A stretch of 64,000 bases of DNA, taken from contig CANMSB010000004.1 of assembly GCA_947500445.1 (NCBI GenBank), forward strand, positions 1 to 64,000. The letters run 5' to 3'. Source of the stretch: an uncultured Flavobacteriaceae bacterium. GTDB taxonomy: Bacteria > Bacteroidota > Bacteroidia > Flavobacteriales > Flavobacteriaceae. How positions within the stretch are numbered: the stretch's first letter is position 1; every line of letters starts with the position of its first letter. The position numbers were made by a program, and so were the translations under genes. The notes under the pieces were generated by a model. That model was given only the letters and a program-made list of their open reading frames with translations. It was not told the DNA's origin and did no database searches. Of this stretch, positions 23,937-32,925 are shown one piece after another.

Positions 23937-26054
23937 TCATTTCATTTTAAACGTTATGTTGGCCTGTGTACCATTTTTGGTGCCCTTTATGGTGGACACC
24001 CCCCTTAATTGATTTGCCATTAGGGAAACCAACTCTAGGCCCAAACCCGTTTTAAAGGGGCTTTCGCTTACAAAACCGGTTCCGTTATCGCTTACCGTCA
24101 AGCTATAGGAATCGAGTTCCGTACGGCACATCGAAAGCGTTATTTTTCCGTTTTCACGCCCTTTAAAGGCATGTTTTAACGCATTGTATACCAATTCGTT
24201 TACAATAAGGCCAATCGATATTGTTTTGTTTATACCGAGAAAAATACCGTCGGCATTTATTTGGAAATCGATTTTATGGGTACCATTTTTAAAACTGAGC
24301 GCTATGCCCCGTGTTAGATTTTCCAAATAGGATTGGAGCGGTATTTTATCCAATCGTTTTGAGGCATAGAGGGTGTCTTGGACCAAAACCATCGATTTGA
24401 TCATCAACTGTCCGTTCTCAACAAAGGTCTTAATATCCAAATCTGCCTTTGTGCGCTCCTGAATGTTCAAAAAGCTAGAGATTAATTGCATGTTGTTTTT
24501 TACCCGGTGATGGACTTCCCGAAGTAAAAGTTCTTTTTCCGTAAGTGCTTTTTGAAGTACTGCACCCTGTTGTTCGAGTGTTTTGTTGTTTTTGTGGATG
24601 GTCGCATTTTTAGCCGCTAGGACCTTTATGACCCTTTTTTTGCTCTTAAAACGGGTATACCACACAAGGGTGGCCAATAAAGAGCAGACTAAAAGGCCCG
24701 CTGCAAGGGCGATCTGCATTCGTTTTCGGGCAATGTCCTTATCCTTCAAGGCCATGGCCAAGGCCAGGTTGGAATTGTTCCGCTCAATTTCTGCTACCTC
24801 ATACTTTATTTGAAGCTGCTGTAGCCTTTTAAGGTTTCTAAGCTTGTTAACACTGTCCTTAAGGTGCAATAACGTATTTGTATACCCGTACGCCGCATCA
24901 AATTCATCTTTGTTGGCATGGTAGGCGGCCAATTTTTCCAAAATGACGATACGGTACTCCACCAACGATTTTGGGTAAGCGGCCTTCAAGGCCTTTGCGT
25001 ACATTGCTTTTGCTTGTGAAGGATGCTTTAGGCCCTCATAGCAGGCGCCAAGACCCATTAGGGCTTTCACGCGTTCTTCCTGATTGGTTTTGGGCAGCGA
25101 CCGCAACGCAAAATCAAATTGGTCAATGGCATTGGTGTAGCGCTCAAGACCCTTGAAGGCATTTCCATAGCCAATGGCATTATAGGCCAACCCAGTGGTA
25201 TTGTCGATATCACGGTAGATTATTTCACTTTTTTTAATGACTTCGATCGCCTTTTGGTATTTCTTTTGTTTGATATGGCATGTACCGATATTGTTTAAGT
25301 TAAGGGCTGCCTGTTTTTTGAAATGGTTTTTCTTGTTTATGGCAAGCGCCCTTTTGAATTCTGCAATCGCTTTGTCGTACTGATCATTGGCATTCATATA
25401 TAGGAGCGCCAGATTACTATGGACTTTGCTGATGCCGAGCGGATTGTGCTGTTCGGTGAACAATTTTTTGGCGATGAGAAAATGCGTGATGGCCGTATCA
25501 TATTGCTCACTATCAAAATAGGCCATACCTATGGAATTGTTGGCAAAGGCCATATGCGTTCGATTGTCCAGGGCTTCGCTTATAGCGAGGAAGGTTTTAA
25601 AATAGGCAATGGCCTTTTCGGGCAGGTCCTTCCTAAAGTAAATGTTGCCCATATTCAATTGAAGGAGACCGAGTAAGCTACTGTCCCTTAACTTTTCATT
25701 GAGCGATAAGCTTTTTTTGTAAAAATAAAGTGCAGAGTCCAGTTGCACGGAATGGGTAAAGGACAAGCCTTTGTTATGGTAATTGTAGGCGAGCCCTTTG
25801 GTATAGTTTAACCGTTGGCTCAAGGCGATTCCCTTGTCCGCGACAAAACCGGCCGAATCGGGGCGTGTTTTTTGATATTCGGACCATAAATGGGCGTATA
25901 ACAGGGCTTTGGTAGTATCGTTGGGCGCGGAGCGTATGACCGATTTTAGACTGTCTATTTTGCGATGCTGCGCTATCGTTCGCACCATGCCACAGCTCCA
26001 GATCAGGGCTAAAAGTAGTACGGCGTAGCTGTTGTTCGAACGATATTGGTGCAT
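23937..26054 (-). CDS. TPR sensor histidine kinase, HisKA_2 (HWE-like) type
   Basis: Start taken at the ATG at 26054 (705 residues); the longer frame starts with TTG. A signal sequence is followed by about seven to eight tetratricopeptide repeats (residues about 40-390), a coiled-coil stretch, a membrane helix (about 430-455, IALAAGLLVCSLLATLVWY), a second coiled coil, then the HisKA_2 box REVHHRVKNNMQLISSFLN (about 505-525), and an HATPase with NELVYNALKHAF and DNGTGF. It would sense a periplasmic signal through the TPR domain and phosphorylate the adjacent AraC-type response regulator. Confidence 0.87.
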   Translation of the reverse strand: MHQYRSNNSYAVLLLALIWSCGMVRTIAQHRKIDSLKSVIRSAPNDTTKALLYAHLWSEYQKTRPDSAGFVADKGIALSQRLNYTKGLAYNYHNKGLSFTHSVQLDSALYFYKKSLSLNEKLRDSSLLGLLQLNMGNIYFRKDLPEKAIAYFKTFLAISEALDNRTHMAFANNSIGMAYFDSEQYDTAITHFLIAKKLFTEQHNPLGISKVHSNLALLYMNANDQYDKAIAEFKRALAINKKNHFKKQAALNLNNIGTCHIKQKKYQKAIEVIKKSEIIYRDIDNTTGLAYNAIGYGNAFKGLERYTNAIDQFDFALRSLPKTNQEERVKALMGLGACYEGLKHPSQAKAMYAKALKAAYPKSLVEYRIVILEKLAAYHANKDEFDAAYGYTNTLLHLKDSVNKLRNLKRLQQLQIKYEVAEIERNNSNLALAMALKDKDIARKRMQIALAAGLLVCSLLATLVWYTRFKSKKRVIKVLAAKNATIHKNNKTLEQQGAVLQKALTEKELLLREVHHRVKNNMQLISSFLNIQERTKADLDIKTFVENGQLMIKSMVLVQDTLYASKRLDKIPLQSYLENLTRGIALSFKNGTHKIDFQINADGIFLGINKTISIGLIVNELVYNALKHAFKGRENGKITLSMCRTELDSYSLTVSDNGTGFVSESPFKTGLGLELVSLMANQLRGVSTIKGTKNGTQANITFKMK

Positions 26055-26452
26055 AACACTAAAATATACTTTTTGCCGTAGATGATATGTCTGCAAACAA
26101 AGGCAAGGTACAGCAGCTTTGGAAATACGATTAGGACACTAAAGGGAGCTTGCACGAGAATGTTGCGGATAATTTTGTGCTGCGAAATTGGGATATTGAT
26201 GCAGTGGTAATGGTTATACCTTTTTTAAGGGACCTTGATGTCGAGCGGTAACGTCCGCCACCTTATTATAGGCCATTGTGTTATAATGATGATAGGGTCA
26301 CATTTTTCGGATACTATTTTTACCCATACGTATGATGGGCAAAGGTGTTATCAGGAAAGTTCCAGAAGTCACTATTGCTTTGTCGTGTCCGTCTTGGGTT
26401 TTGACCCAAGAAAAGAACGGGCCCTTTTGGTAGGACCCGTATTTTATCGTTT
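26055..26452. other. Intergenic region, promoter side of the kinase operon
   Basis: No gene is supported. The left part should hold the promoter of the kinase-regulator pair. The right end holds the terminator of the next minus-strand gene (26417-26440). A 73-codon frame on the plus strand (26235-26456) runs through that terminator and is rejected. Confidence 0.5.
26417..26440 (-). terminator. Terminator of the repeat/fascin-like lipoprotein gene
   Basis: On the minus strand ACGGGTCC pairs with GGGCCCGT (one mismatch) around a loop containing TACCAAAAG, followed by TTCTTTTCTT. The same loop sequence occurs in the terminator at 53798-53824. Confidence 0.65.
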
Positions 26453-27805
26453 TTAAAAGGGGAGCAAGACATCAAAACGCTCCCACCGTTTCGCCCTATT
26501 GCGATTGCAACGTATGGCCCGTTGTCCGTTTTCCGAGCTCACATACTTTTGGTTAAAACCCTGTAAGGTGAATTTTCCATCGGGTAGTACCGCGAGCATA
26601 AATTTTTCATTGGTTCCAATGGTAGCGCTGGTGGCCCGCATCAATTGTGTAGTACCGTCCACGGTTACAAAAAGGCCATTGTTGGCTTTTAGGGCAACAC
26701 TACCATCGTCCTGAAAGCGCAATTCGAAAACTTCAAGAGCAGGGTCGGCATTTCCGGTACTGACCATCGCCGCCAAACCGTTTTCGGAACTGAGGTTCGT
26801 ACCGATATTGGCTTTGAACAGTACAGGGACATTCCTGTCCGATTGACAGTATTGCACATTGTCCGCAATTGCCCGATAGGTGACCAGTCCGTCTACGAGT
26901 TTTCCCTCTATGGCCACCCCGTTTACTGCTATGGATACCTCACCATTGTCCGCAGCGAAGGTTTCAAAAACCCTTTCCCCGTTCAATTCTAACAGCAATA
27001 AATCCCCGGAACTCTGTAATACGGTAACGATATTGATGACTTCGCCACCAATCAAACAGGGCGATAGATCAAAATTTCCCTTGAACGGAAGCAGATTAGC
27101 GACATCCAAAGATGTGGAACAATACCGCGTAATATCTTTGAACGCTACCAGAAACTGGGGAACACCATCCACTAATTTACCGGTAAAGGAATAGCCCTCG
27201 TATTCCAAGCTAACGATTCCCCCCTCTTTATTGGTGAAGAATTCAAAAGGTACTTGATCACCATTGAGCCGAATGAGCGCAAGTTCCCCTCCTTCAAAAG
27301 TATTGACCGTAAAGGAAATGGGTTCGTCAAAACCGGTACATGGCGCTAGCGTATATGCCCCATCGAACGTCAATAGCGCTTGTATCGTTGGCGGATTGGA
27401 ACAATAGTTATATTCATCAAAAAATACGTCGAAAACGGGAACGTCATTTTCCAACCTTCCCGTAATAGAAAAAGAGGGACCGATCAATTGAATTTGATTG
27501 CCGCTTACATCGGTTTCAAAATTTAAGCGATACGATTGATCTTGAAAACGGATAAGTTGCAGTTTGTTCTTTTTGTTCTTTATCGAAAAACGAAGTTGTT
27601 CGAATTCATCTTGCCTACCGGCCAAGCATACGGCAACCGTATGGTTTCCCGCAAAACTGTCGTTGAATTCCTTTTCGTCCAGTACTACTCCGGTAGTTCT
27701 TAATTTTACTTCTTGTTCGTCAGGGTATCCTACTTCTTCATGGGAACAGGAGAACACCACCATAAGAATGGCTGCGCATTGTAAAAAGGCCTTACATCTT
27801 TTCAT
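26453..27805 (-). CDS. Repeat lipoprotein with C-terminal fascin-like domain
   Basis: A 450-residue lipoprotein (lipobox MVVFSC, Cys20). Residues about 30-325 hold three similar units of about 90 residues. Each has a Cys-rich start (YNYCSNPPTIQALLTFDGAY, TRYCSTSLDVANLLPFKGNF, VQYCQSDRNVPVLF) and an inner SF/TGKLVDGVPQF-like segment. Residues about 330-450 form a fascin or ricin-like beta-trefoil (FELRFQDDGSVALKANNGLFV, KYVSSENGQRAIRCNRNRAKRWERF), a fold that often binds sugars. It is probably surface-exposed and glycan-binding. No enzymatic motif is seen. Confidence 0.7.
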   Translation of the reverse strand: MKRCKAFLQCAAILMVVFSCSHEEVGYPDEQEVKLRTTGVVLDEKEFNDSFAGNHTVAVCLAGRQDEFEQLRFSIKNKKNKLQLIRFQDQSYRLNFETDVSGNQIQLIGPSFSITGRLENDVPVFDVFFDEYNYCSNPPTIQALLTFDGAYTLAPCTGFDEPISFTVNTFEGGELALIRLNGDQVPFEFFTNKEGGIVSLEYEGYSFTGKLVDGVPQFLVAFKDITRYCSTSLDVANLLPFKGNFDLSPCLIGGEVINIVTVLQSSGDLLLLELNGERVFETFAADNGEVSIAVNGVAIEGKLVDGLVTYRAIADNVQYCQSDRNVPVLFKANIGTNLSSENGLAAMVSTGNADPALEVFELRFQDDGSVALKANNGLFVTVDGTTQLMRATSATIGTNEKFMLAVLPDGKFTLQGFNQKYVSSENGQRAIRCNRNRAKRWERFDVLLPF

Positions 27806-27868
27806 CGTTGTTTTTTTTAGGTTAAAACCGATTGTTGGGGCGTTGCGCTAAAGCGCGTTAACGTTGTT

Positions 27869-27892
27869 TGTTTCAACAATTCCGTTGAAACA
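27869..27892. promoter_or_regulatory. Inverted repeat upstream of the fascin-like lipoprotein gene
   Basis: TGTTTCAAC (27869-27877) and GTTGAAACA (27884-27892) are perfect complements with a 6-base centre. It lies about 65 bases before the start codon on the minus strand, a fitting place for an operator or an RNA hairpin at the 5' end of the transcript. Confidence 0.45.
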
Positions 27893-28373
27893 GCTGCAAG
27901 GAAATTAAAATTTGCTGAACCTTGTTTCCGAAAATACTGTTAATAGTGTTCTTTTTATGATTTTTTACCGTGGGCGCTCCCTTACATGTGTTTTGTTGGG
28001 ACCTGGCGTAATACCGTTATGCTGTAGACTTCCAATCATAACGTTGCCGTAAACTGTTCACGAGCGACCAAACCGTAAAAACCCGGAAAATCCTGTGTTT
28101 TAAGCCTGGAAAAATGCAGGGTGATCCTTAAACTTTTTTTAGCGATGTTTTAAGTAAGACAAGTTCGTTTGTACGGAATAATGGGTAGTACCTACCACTA
28201 CTTCGCTTAAGAAGTCAAACATCGTCATATTGGGATGTTTTTTCCATTATTGATTAACACGAGCAGAACAGCTACAACCTTTTTTTTCCGTTTAACGACC
28301 ATTTTCATCGACCTAAACCACAAATTAAGAGCATTCAGCTACAAAAGTGGGGTTTTCACAACATAAAATTAAT

Positions 28374-28389
28374 GTAAGTAATTACTTAC
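28374..28389. promoter_or_regulatory. 16-bp palindrome in the promoter region of the polysaccharide locus (plus side)
   Basis: GTAAGTAATTACTTAC is perfectly palindromic and is followed at once by TATATATTTATAA, which resembles a -7 element (TATATTTA). It is about 75 bases before the sugar transferase start. A related palindrome lies before the opposite operon at 47883-47900. Confidence 0.55.
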
Positions 28390-28461
28390 TATATATTTAT
28401 AATAATCTTATTTGGATATAGCGGAGTCTATATTTCAAACTTAACCTCAAATAGTACCAAA

Positions 28462-29616
28462 ATGCTTGAACTACTTTCTGCATCGCCAGAATTTACCCTG
28501 ACCAGGGCAGATGCTCCCATTCGAGTCAAAAAGAAAACAAGAACAAAACAAAAGGAAAAGCGTGCCGTGGCTACTTTTCGCAAGGAGCAGGCCGATTACC
28601 ATTTGAGTTATGAGATAGGGGAATTTATCTCTAAATATACCATGAATTTCGACTACGATGAAATTCGCTTTTTCAATACCCGGAGCAGCGATAAGGTTAT
28701 TTTGAATACCCCATCAAAAACACGGGCCATTGTAAACTTGGAGCGGATCAACAACTACAGAAAAATCAATCGCTTTTTTGAGGACGTCAATTGTTTGCTA
28801 CAAAACAACGATCTCTTCATATCCAGTGTGGAAACCCATACGGTGCGGAAAAACCGTATTCTAAAAAAGGTTCCTTCCCTATTACGAGGGGCATACTATA
28901 CTTTGGATTTCGTATGCCATAGAATATGCCCCAAGTTGAACCACGTTAAAAAATTATATTTTAAGTTGACCAGAGGTTATAATCGCGTATTGACCAAGGC
29001 AGAGGCCTTTGGCAGGTTGTATGCTTGCGGTTTTGAGATGGTCGACGATATGGTGATCGATGGTCGCCTGTTTTTTGTGGCGAGAAAACGTGCCGCCCCT
29101 TCCTATGACAGCAAACCTACCTACGGTCCCTTGATTTCCTTAAAAAGAGTTGGCAAAAACGGGAAGATCATCAATGTCTTTAAAGTACGCACCATGCACC
29201 CCTATGCGGAGTACCTGCAGCAATACCTTTATAATAGGAACAGTTTAAAGACCGGCGGCAAGATAAAAAGCGACTTTAGAATTTCCAGATTTGGCAGGTT
29301 GTTCCGAAAATACTGGATAGACGAACTGCCCATGCTGATCAATTTTATAAAGGGCGAAATGAAATTTATTGGTGTAAGGCCCCTGAGTGAACACTATTTT
29401 AGCCTTTATCCTAAGGAGTTACAACAAAAACGGACCCAGGTAAAACCCGGACTTTTCCCCCCTTTCTATGTAGACATGCCCGAAACGTTGGACGAAATCA
29501 TAAAATCCGAAGAGAAATACCTGGACCTCTACATGAAAAACCCCATTATGACGGACATGGTGTATTTTTTTAAAATTATCGTCAATATCGTTTTTAAGGG
29601 AAACAGAAGTGCATAG
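28462..29616 (+). CDS. Bacterial sugar transferase without the usual membrane helix
   Basis: A 384-residue protein. The C-terminal half (about 215-375) carries the sugar-transferase signatures: VFKVRTMHPYAEY, the RISRFGRLFRKYWIDELPML block, and GEMKFIGVRPL. These enzymes load the first sugar phosphate on undecaprenyl phosphate. The hydrophobic hairpin that normally precedes this domain is absent. Instead a soluble N-terminal half (about 1-210, with a basic stretch KKKTRTKQKEKR and a FGRLYACGFEMVDDMVIDGRLFFVARK end) takes its place. The gene is first of the two plus-strand genes of the locus. Confidence 0.8.
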   Translation: MLELLSASPEFTLTRADAPIRVKKKTRTKQKEKRAVATFRKEQADYHLSYEIGEFISKYTMNFDYDEIRFFNTRSSDKVILNTPSKTRAIVNLERINNYRKINRFFEDVNCLLQNNDLFISSVETHTVRKNRILKKVPSLLRGAYYTLDFVCHRICPKLNHVKKLYFKLTRGYNRVLTKAEAFGRLYACGFEMVDDMVIDGRLFFVARKRAAPSYDSKPTYGPLISLKRVGKNGKIINVFKVRTMHPYAEYLQQYLYNRNSLKTGGKIKSDFRISRFGRLFRKYWIDELPMLINFIKGEMKFIGVRPLSEHYFSLYPKELQQKRTQVKPGLFPPFYVDMPETLDEIIKSEEKYLDLYMKNPIMTDMVYFFKIIVNIVFKGNRSA

Positions 29617-29652
29617 CAACCCTGTGGGGGTTCATAAATAAAAGTCAGTTCA

Positions 29653-31998
29653 ATGGAGCATGAAGATATCGATAATCAGGAACACTCGATTATCAAAGAC
29701 TTACTGGAGAAGTATGTATACCATTGGAAACTGTTTCTCGCGTTTTTTCTGCTGAGCTTTCTGCTGGCTTTTTTCTATTTGCGGTACACCCAAAAAACCT
29801 ATAACGTAAGCGCCAGTATTCTGATCCGTGTGGAAAAGGACGGTATTTTTTCCGAACTTTCCGCGTTGGAAGATCTATCGATATTCAAAAATGCCAACCA
29901 AGAGGTCGAAAATGAGATCGAAATTTTAAGATCGAGACCGCTTATAGAAAATGTGGTAAAAGGATTGAACCTGAACGTCTCCTATTTTACCAAAACGAAA
30001 TACACCAAACGCTTCGTTGAAATTACGGAAGGAATACCCTTGGAGGTAACGTTTTTTGGTCCATCGCAGTATCAAAAAAATGAAAACTTTATTGTAAAGT
30101 TAAACTCCGCACAGGAATACGAGCTTTACGATAACGACGGTAGCTTTTTAAGCAAACACCAGGTTCGGGATACTTTGGAAACCCGCTACGGCAACTTTAA
30201 GGTAACCGTTAAGGATGCCCAGGCCAAGGCCTATCTGAATACGCCGATCTATGTTCGATTGACATCATTGCCCGCTGCGGTGGAGCGGTATAAATCCCAG
30301 CTGAACATCGGGATCAACGACCCCAAATCTACGGTAGTGATTTTATCCGTAAAAACAAAGGCACGAGAGCGGGCCAAACTGTTTTTGAACGCCCTGATTT
30401 CCGAATACAACCAAAACATTGTCGACGATAAAAATGAAATCATACAAAACACATCCGACTTTATAAAGGAACGACTCGATATCATTAACCAAGAACTGGT
30501 CGGCTTGGAAGGCAACCTACAGTCCTTTAAAATCGACAACAACCTAACCGATATCGAGACGGAGGCGGCGTTGATGCTGAAGAGCGAATCGGAGAACGAA
30601 CGGACCATGATCGACAACTCCGTACAACAGGAGTTGGTGAAACTGGTATTGGATTTTTTGGATAGTAAAAAGGGCGATCTGCTACCCGCAACTTTGGGCT
30701 TCGACGATAATGTGGTGGCCAACCTTATCGTAAAATACAATGACATTGTGGTAGAGCGCAACCGTATTGCAAAAAGTTCCAGTGAAAAAAACCCAATCAT
30801 TATAGCGCTTGACGAAAAACTGAAAGTGCAGGAGCAGAGTTTAAAACAAAGCTTGCACAACCTTCAAATAACCCTTCGATCCCAATATGCGGGACTACAA
30901 CGTATTGATGGCGGTTTTGATCTGAAAAAAGGGGAAATTCCCGGGAAGGAACGAAAACTTAGGGATATCGAGAGGCAACAACAAATAAAGGAAACGCTGT
31001 TTCTTTACCTTTTACAAAAAAGCGAGGAAGCTTCCATATCGTTGGCGGCAACGGCCACCAACGCCAAAATTGTGGAGCGGCCCTTTACATCGTCTACCCC
31101 GGTAAACCCCAAAAAAAATAAGACCTATATTTCCGCTTTTCTTGCCGGCATTCTCATTCCAGTGCTGTTATTGTTGATAAAGGATACGTTGGATACCAAG
31201 GTACATGATCTTAAAAACCTGAGAAGGGTATTGCCCCTTCCGTTGCTTGGTGATATTCCCAGCTCAAAACAGCTCGGTAAAGTACAGGATTTGGGCGAAG
31301 ATCGCTCCGATGTGGCCGAATCGTTCCGATTGTTGGATATTAACCTGAATTTCCTCCTCACCAATATTGAAAACGAGAGTAAAACTATTTTGATTACATC
31401 CACCAGAAAAGGGGAAGGTAAATCCTTTGTAGCGAGTAATTTGGCCATTACCCTTGCCAGATCGGAAAAAAAAGTGGCCCTATTGGAAATGGACCTACGA
31501 TCGCCAATGATACGATCGCATTTAGGGATCAGGGCGAAAACGGGACTCACCAACTACATAAAGGATACCGACTTGCAACTATCGGACATTACGACCCGAA
31601 TGAAAGGCCTCAATAACCTCGATGTGATTACTTCGGGTACCACGCCACCAAACCCGGCGGAGCTTTTAAAAAGCAATCGGGTGAAAAACCTTTTTATAAA
31701 GTTAAAGGAGCAATACGACTACATCATTATCGATACGCCTCCCGTGAGTTTGGTTGCCGATACGCTATTGTTGAGCCAATATGCAGATTTATGTGCCTAT
31801 GTAATCCGGTTCAATTACTCGGACAAACGCATGCTGGATATTCCAAAAACCCTGCATCAAGAGAAACGTTTTAGCAGTATGGCCCTTTTGGTCAATGACG
31901 TGGACTATAAAAAAACCTATGGTTATGGTTATGGCTACGGTTATGGTTACGGCTATGGCACCAAGCAAAAGAAAAAGTCCCTATTCAGCTGGAACTAA
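29653..31998 (+). CDS. wzc: Wzc-like polysaccharide co-polymerase and tyrosine autokinase
   Basis: A 781-residue inner-membrane protein: N-terminal Wzz domain with membrane helix (about 25-45), a long periplasmic coiled-coil part, a second helix (about 490-510), and a cytoplasmic BY-kinase with Walker A STRKGEGKSFVASNLA (about 580), Walker A' LLEMDLRSPM and Walker B YIIIDTPPVS. The C-terminal tail has seven Tyr in alternating Gly-Tyr order, the autophosphorylation cluster. It controls chain length and export of the polysaccharide. The 3' end overlaps the convergent SGNH gene by 18 bases. Confidence 0.92.
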   Translation: MEHEDIDNQEHSIIKDLLEKYVYHWKLFLAFFLLSFLLAFFYLRYTQKTYNVSASILIRVEKDGIFSELSALEDLSIFKNANQEVENEIEILRSRPLIENVVKGLNLNVSYFTKTKYTKRFVEITEGIPLEVTFFGPSQYQKNENFIVKLNSAQEYELYDNDGSFLSKHQVRDTLETRYGNFKVTVKDAQAKAYLNTPIYVRLTSLPAAVERYKSQLNIGINDPKSTVVILSVKTKARERAKLFLNALISEYNQNIVDDKNEIIQNTSDFIKERLDIINQELVGLEGNLQSFKIDNNLTDIETEAALMLKSESENERTMIDNSVQQELVKLVLDFLDSKKGDLLPATLGFDDNVVANLIVKYNDIVVERNRIAKSSSEKNPIIIALDEKLKVQEQSLKQSLHNLQITLRSQYAGLQRIDGGFDLKKGEIPGKERKLRDIERQQQIKETLFLYLLQKSEEASISLAATATNAKIVERPFTSSTPVNPKKNKTYISAFLAGILIPVLLLLIKDTLDTKVHDLKNLRRVLPLPLLGDIPSSKQLGKVQDLGEDRSDVAESFRLLDINLNFLLTNIENESKTILITSTRKGEGKSFVASNLAITLARSEKKVALLEMDLRSPMIRSHLGIRAKTGLTNYIKDTDLQLSDITTRMKGLNNLDVITSGTTPPNPAELLKSNRVKNLFIKLKEQYDYIIIDTPPVSLVADTLLLSQYADLCAYVIRFNYSDKRMLDIPKTLHQEKRFSSMALLVNDVDYKKTYGYGYGYGYGYGYGTKQKKKSLFSWN
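31918..31959 (+). repeat. Hexanucleotide repeat coding the Wzc Tyr-Gly tail
   Basis: Seven TAT/TAC-GGT/GGC units follow each other, a 6-base microsatellite with some synonymous changes. Slippage would change the number of phosphorylatable tyrosines without shifting the frame. Confidence 0.75.
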
Positions 31999-32925
31999 CC
32001 GGACGTTTACACCGGTTGTTTTGGTTTCCCCGGACAGCATTTGGACCAATTTTTTAGTATGGATGTCTCTTCCCGATTTGGTCAAGTGATACACATTATC
32101 AAAAAATAGGCTATCGGGATAGACGAGATCCCCAGGTTTGCCCAACATTTTGATATGCATCCGGTCTTTGAACTTCTCGTGAAGTAAAATAAGCTCTTTT
32201 TGGTTTAACGTATACTCCGATCGGGCGTATGGGCTATAGGTAAACAGCACTGTAATGCCTTTTTCTTGAGCAAATCGATAGAAATCGTTTAGGACCTTTA
32301 TTTCATTTTCCTTGTTTGAATCTATGATGTATCTGCTGCCTAAAACGGATGGAGCCTTCATAGTAAGGTGCTTTACCCCATCACCAAAACGGTTGAAATC
32401 ATTACGGTTATAGGCAGGCCCACCTTTGGTGATCCAATCGCTAATCAACTTTTTGTACAACATATGGCGATACTCGAAAAATTGTTTGAAAACGGAGTTC
32501 GATTTTGGTGTGTAGTATGCCAATGCCTGGGGATTGTAGTACGATGCAAGCCGATGGAGATCTTCATCCCCCTTGGTATCCATAAAATATTCCATGGAGA
32601 GCAAGACCAAATCATTTTTATCGGCAACATCCCTTAACTCGTTCAGTATAAAATCGAGTCCCAAATGTGCGCGCAGGCCTAAATTGACCACGGGAACATT
32701 CAGCTTTTTTCCCAGCGTTTCACTGTCCACGCCAAAAATCAAGTTCGAGCCACCTGCAAGGATAAGTTTGGGCCGATCAATGGATGCAAGGCGTTTGTGC
32801 TTGTCACTCATCGCCGCCATAAATTCTGAAGACGTTGCTGCGTTACCGTCCAATAAGGGAAGCGATAATAACACTAGAAGCGTAACGGTAACGAACAAAC
32901 CTAATTTGAATAGAAACTTTTTCAT
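31981..32925 (-). CDS. SGNH-hydrolase-like protein, partner of the MBOAT acyltransferase
   Basis: A 314-residue protein with an N-terminal membrane anchor (about 6-25), then an SGNH-like start LILAGGSNLIFGVDSETL (Gly-Ser-Asn where GDSL enzymes have the nucleophile block) and late KSGRDIHTKKL, where a DxxH-like pair is expected. The family is often found next to MBOAT proteins and helps O-acetylate polysaccharides (compare AlgJ/AlgX, DltD). It starts directly at the stop codon of the MBOAT gene, is last in the minus-strand operon, and its 3' end overlaps wzc by 18 bases. Confidence 0.7.
   Translation of the reverse strand: MKKFLFKLGLFVTVTLLVLLSLPLLDGNAATSSEFMAAMSDKHKRLASIDRPKLILAGGSNLIFGVDSETLGKKLNVPVVNLGLRAHLGLDFILNELRDVADKNDLVLLSMEYFMDTKGDEDLHRLASYYNPQALAYYTPKSNSVFKQFFEYRHMLYKKLISDWITKGGPAYNRNDFNRFGDGVKHLTMKAPSVLGSRYIIDSNKENEIKVLNDFYRFAQEKGITVLFTYSPYARSEYTLNQKELILLHEKFKDRMHIKMLGKPGDLVYPDSLFFDNVYHLTKSGRDIHTKKLVQMLSGETKTTGVNVRLVPAE

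Larger units (their letters stand above)
27806..28461. other. Intergenic region between divergent genes, before the sugar transferase
   Basis: No gene was recognised in 656 bases. It holds the inverted repeat at 27869-27892, a long-range repeat CGATGTTT (28143-28150) with AAACATCG (28217-28224), and the palindrome and promoter-like sequence at 28374-28397. The DNA becomes clearly more AT-rich near 28.3-28.45 kb, as expected for a promoter region. Confidence 0.5.

Noticed and set aside
29653-31998. Tyr-Gly tail of Wzc as a sequencing or assembly artefact
   Set aside because: The units contain synonymous changes (TAT/TAC, GGT/GGC), and tyrosine-rich tails are normal for this family.
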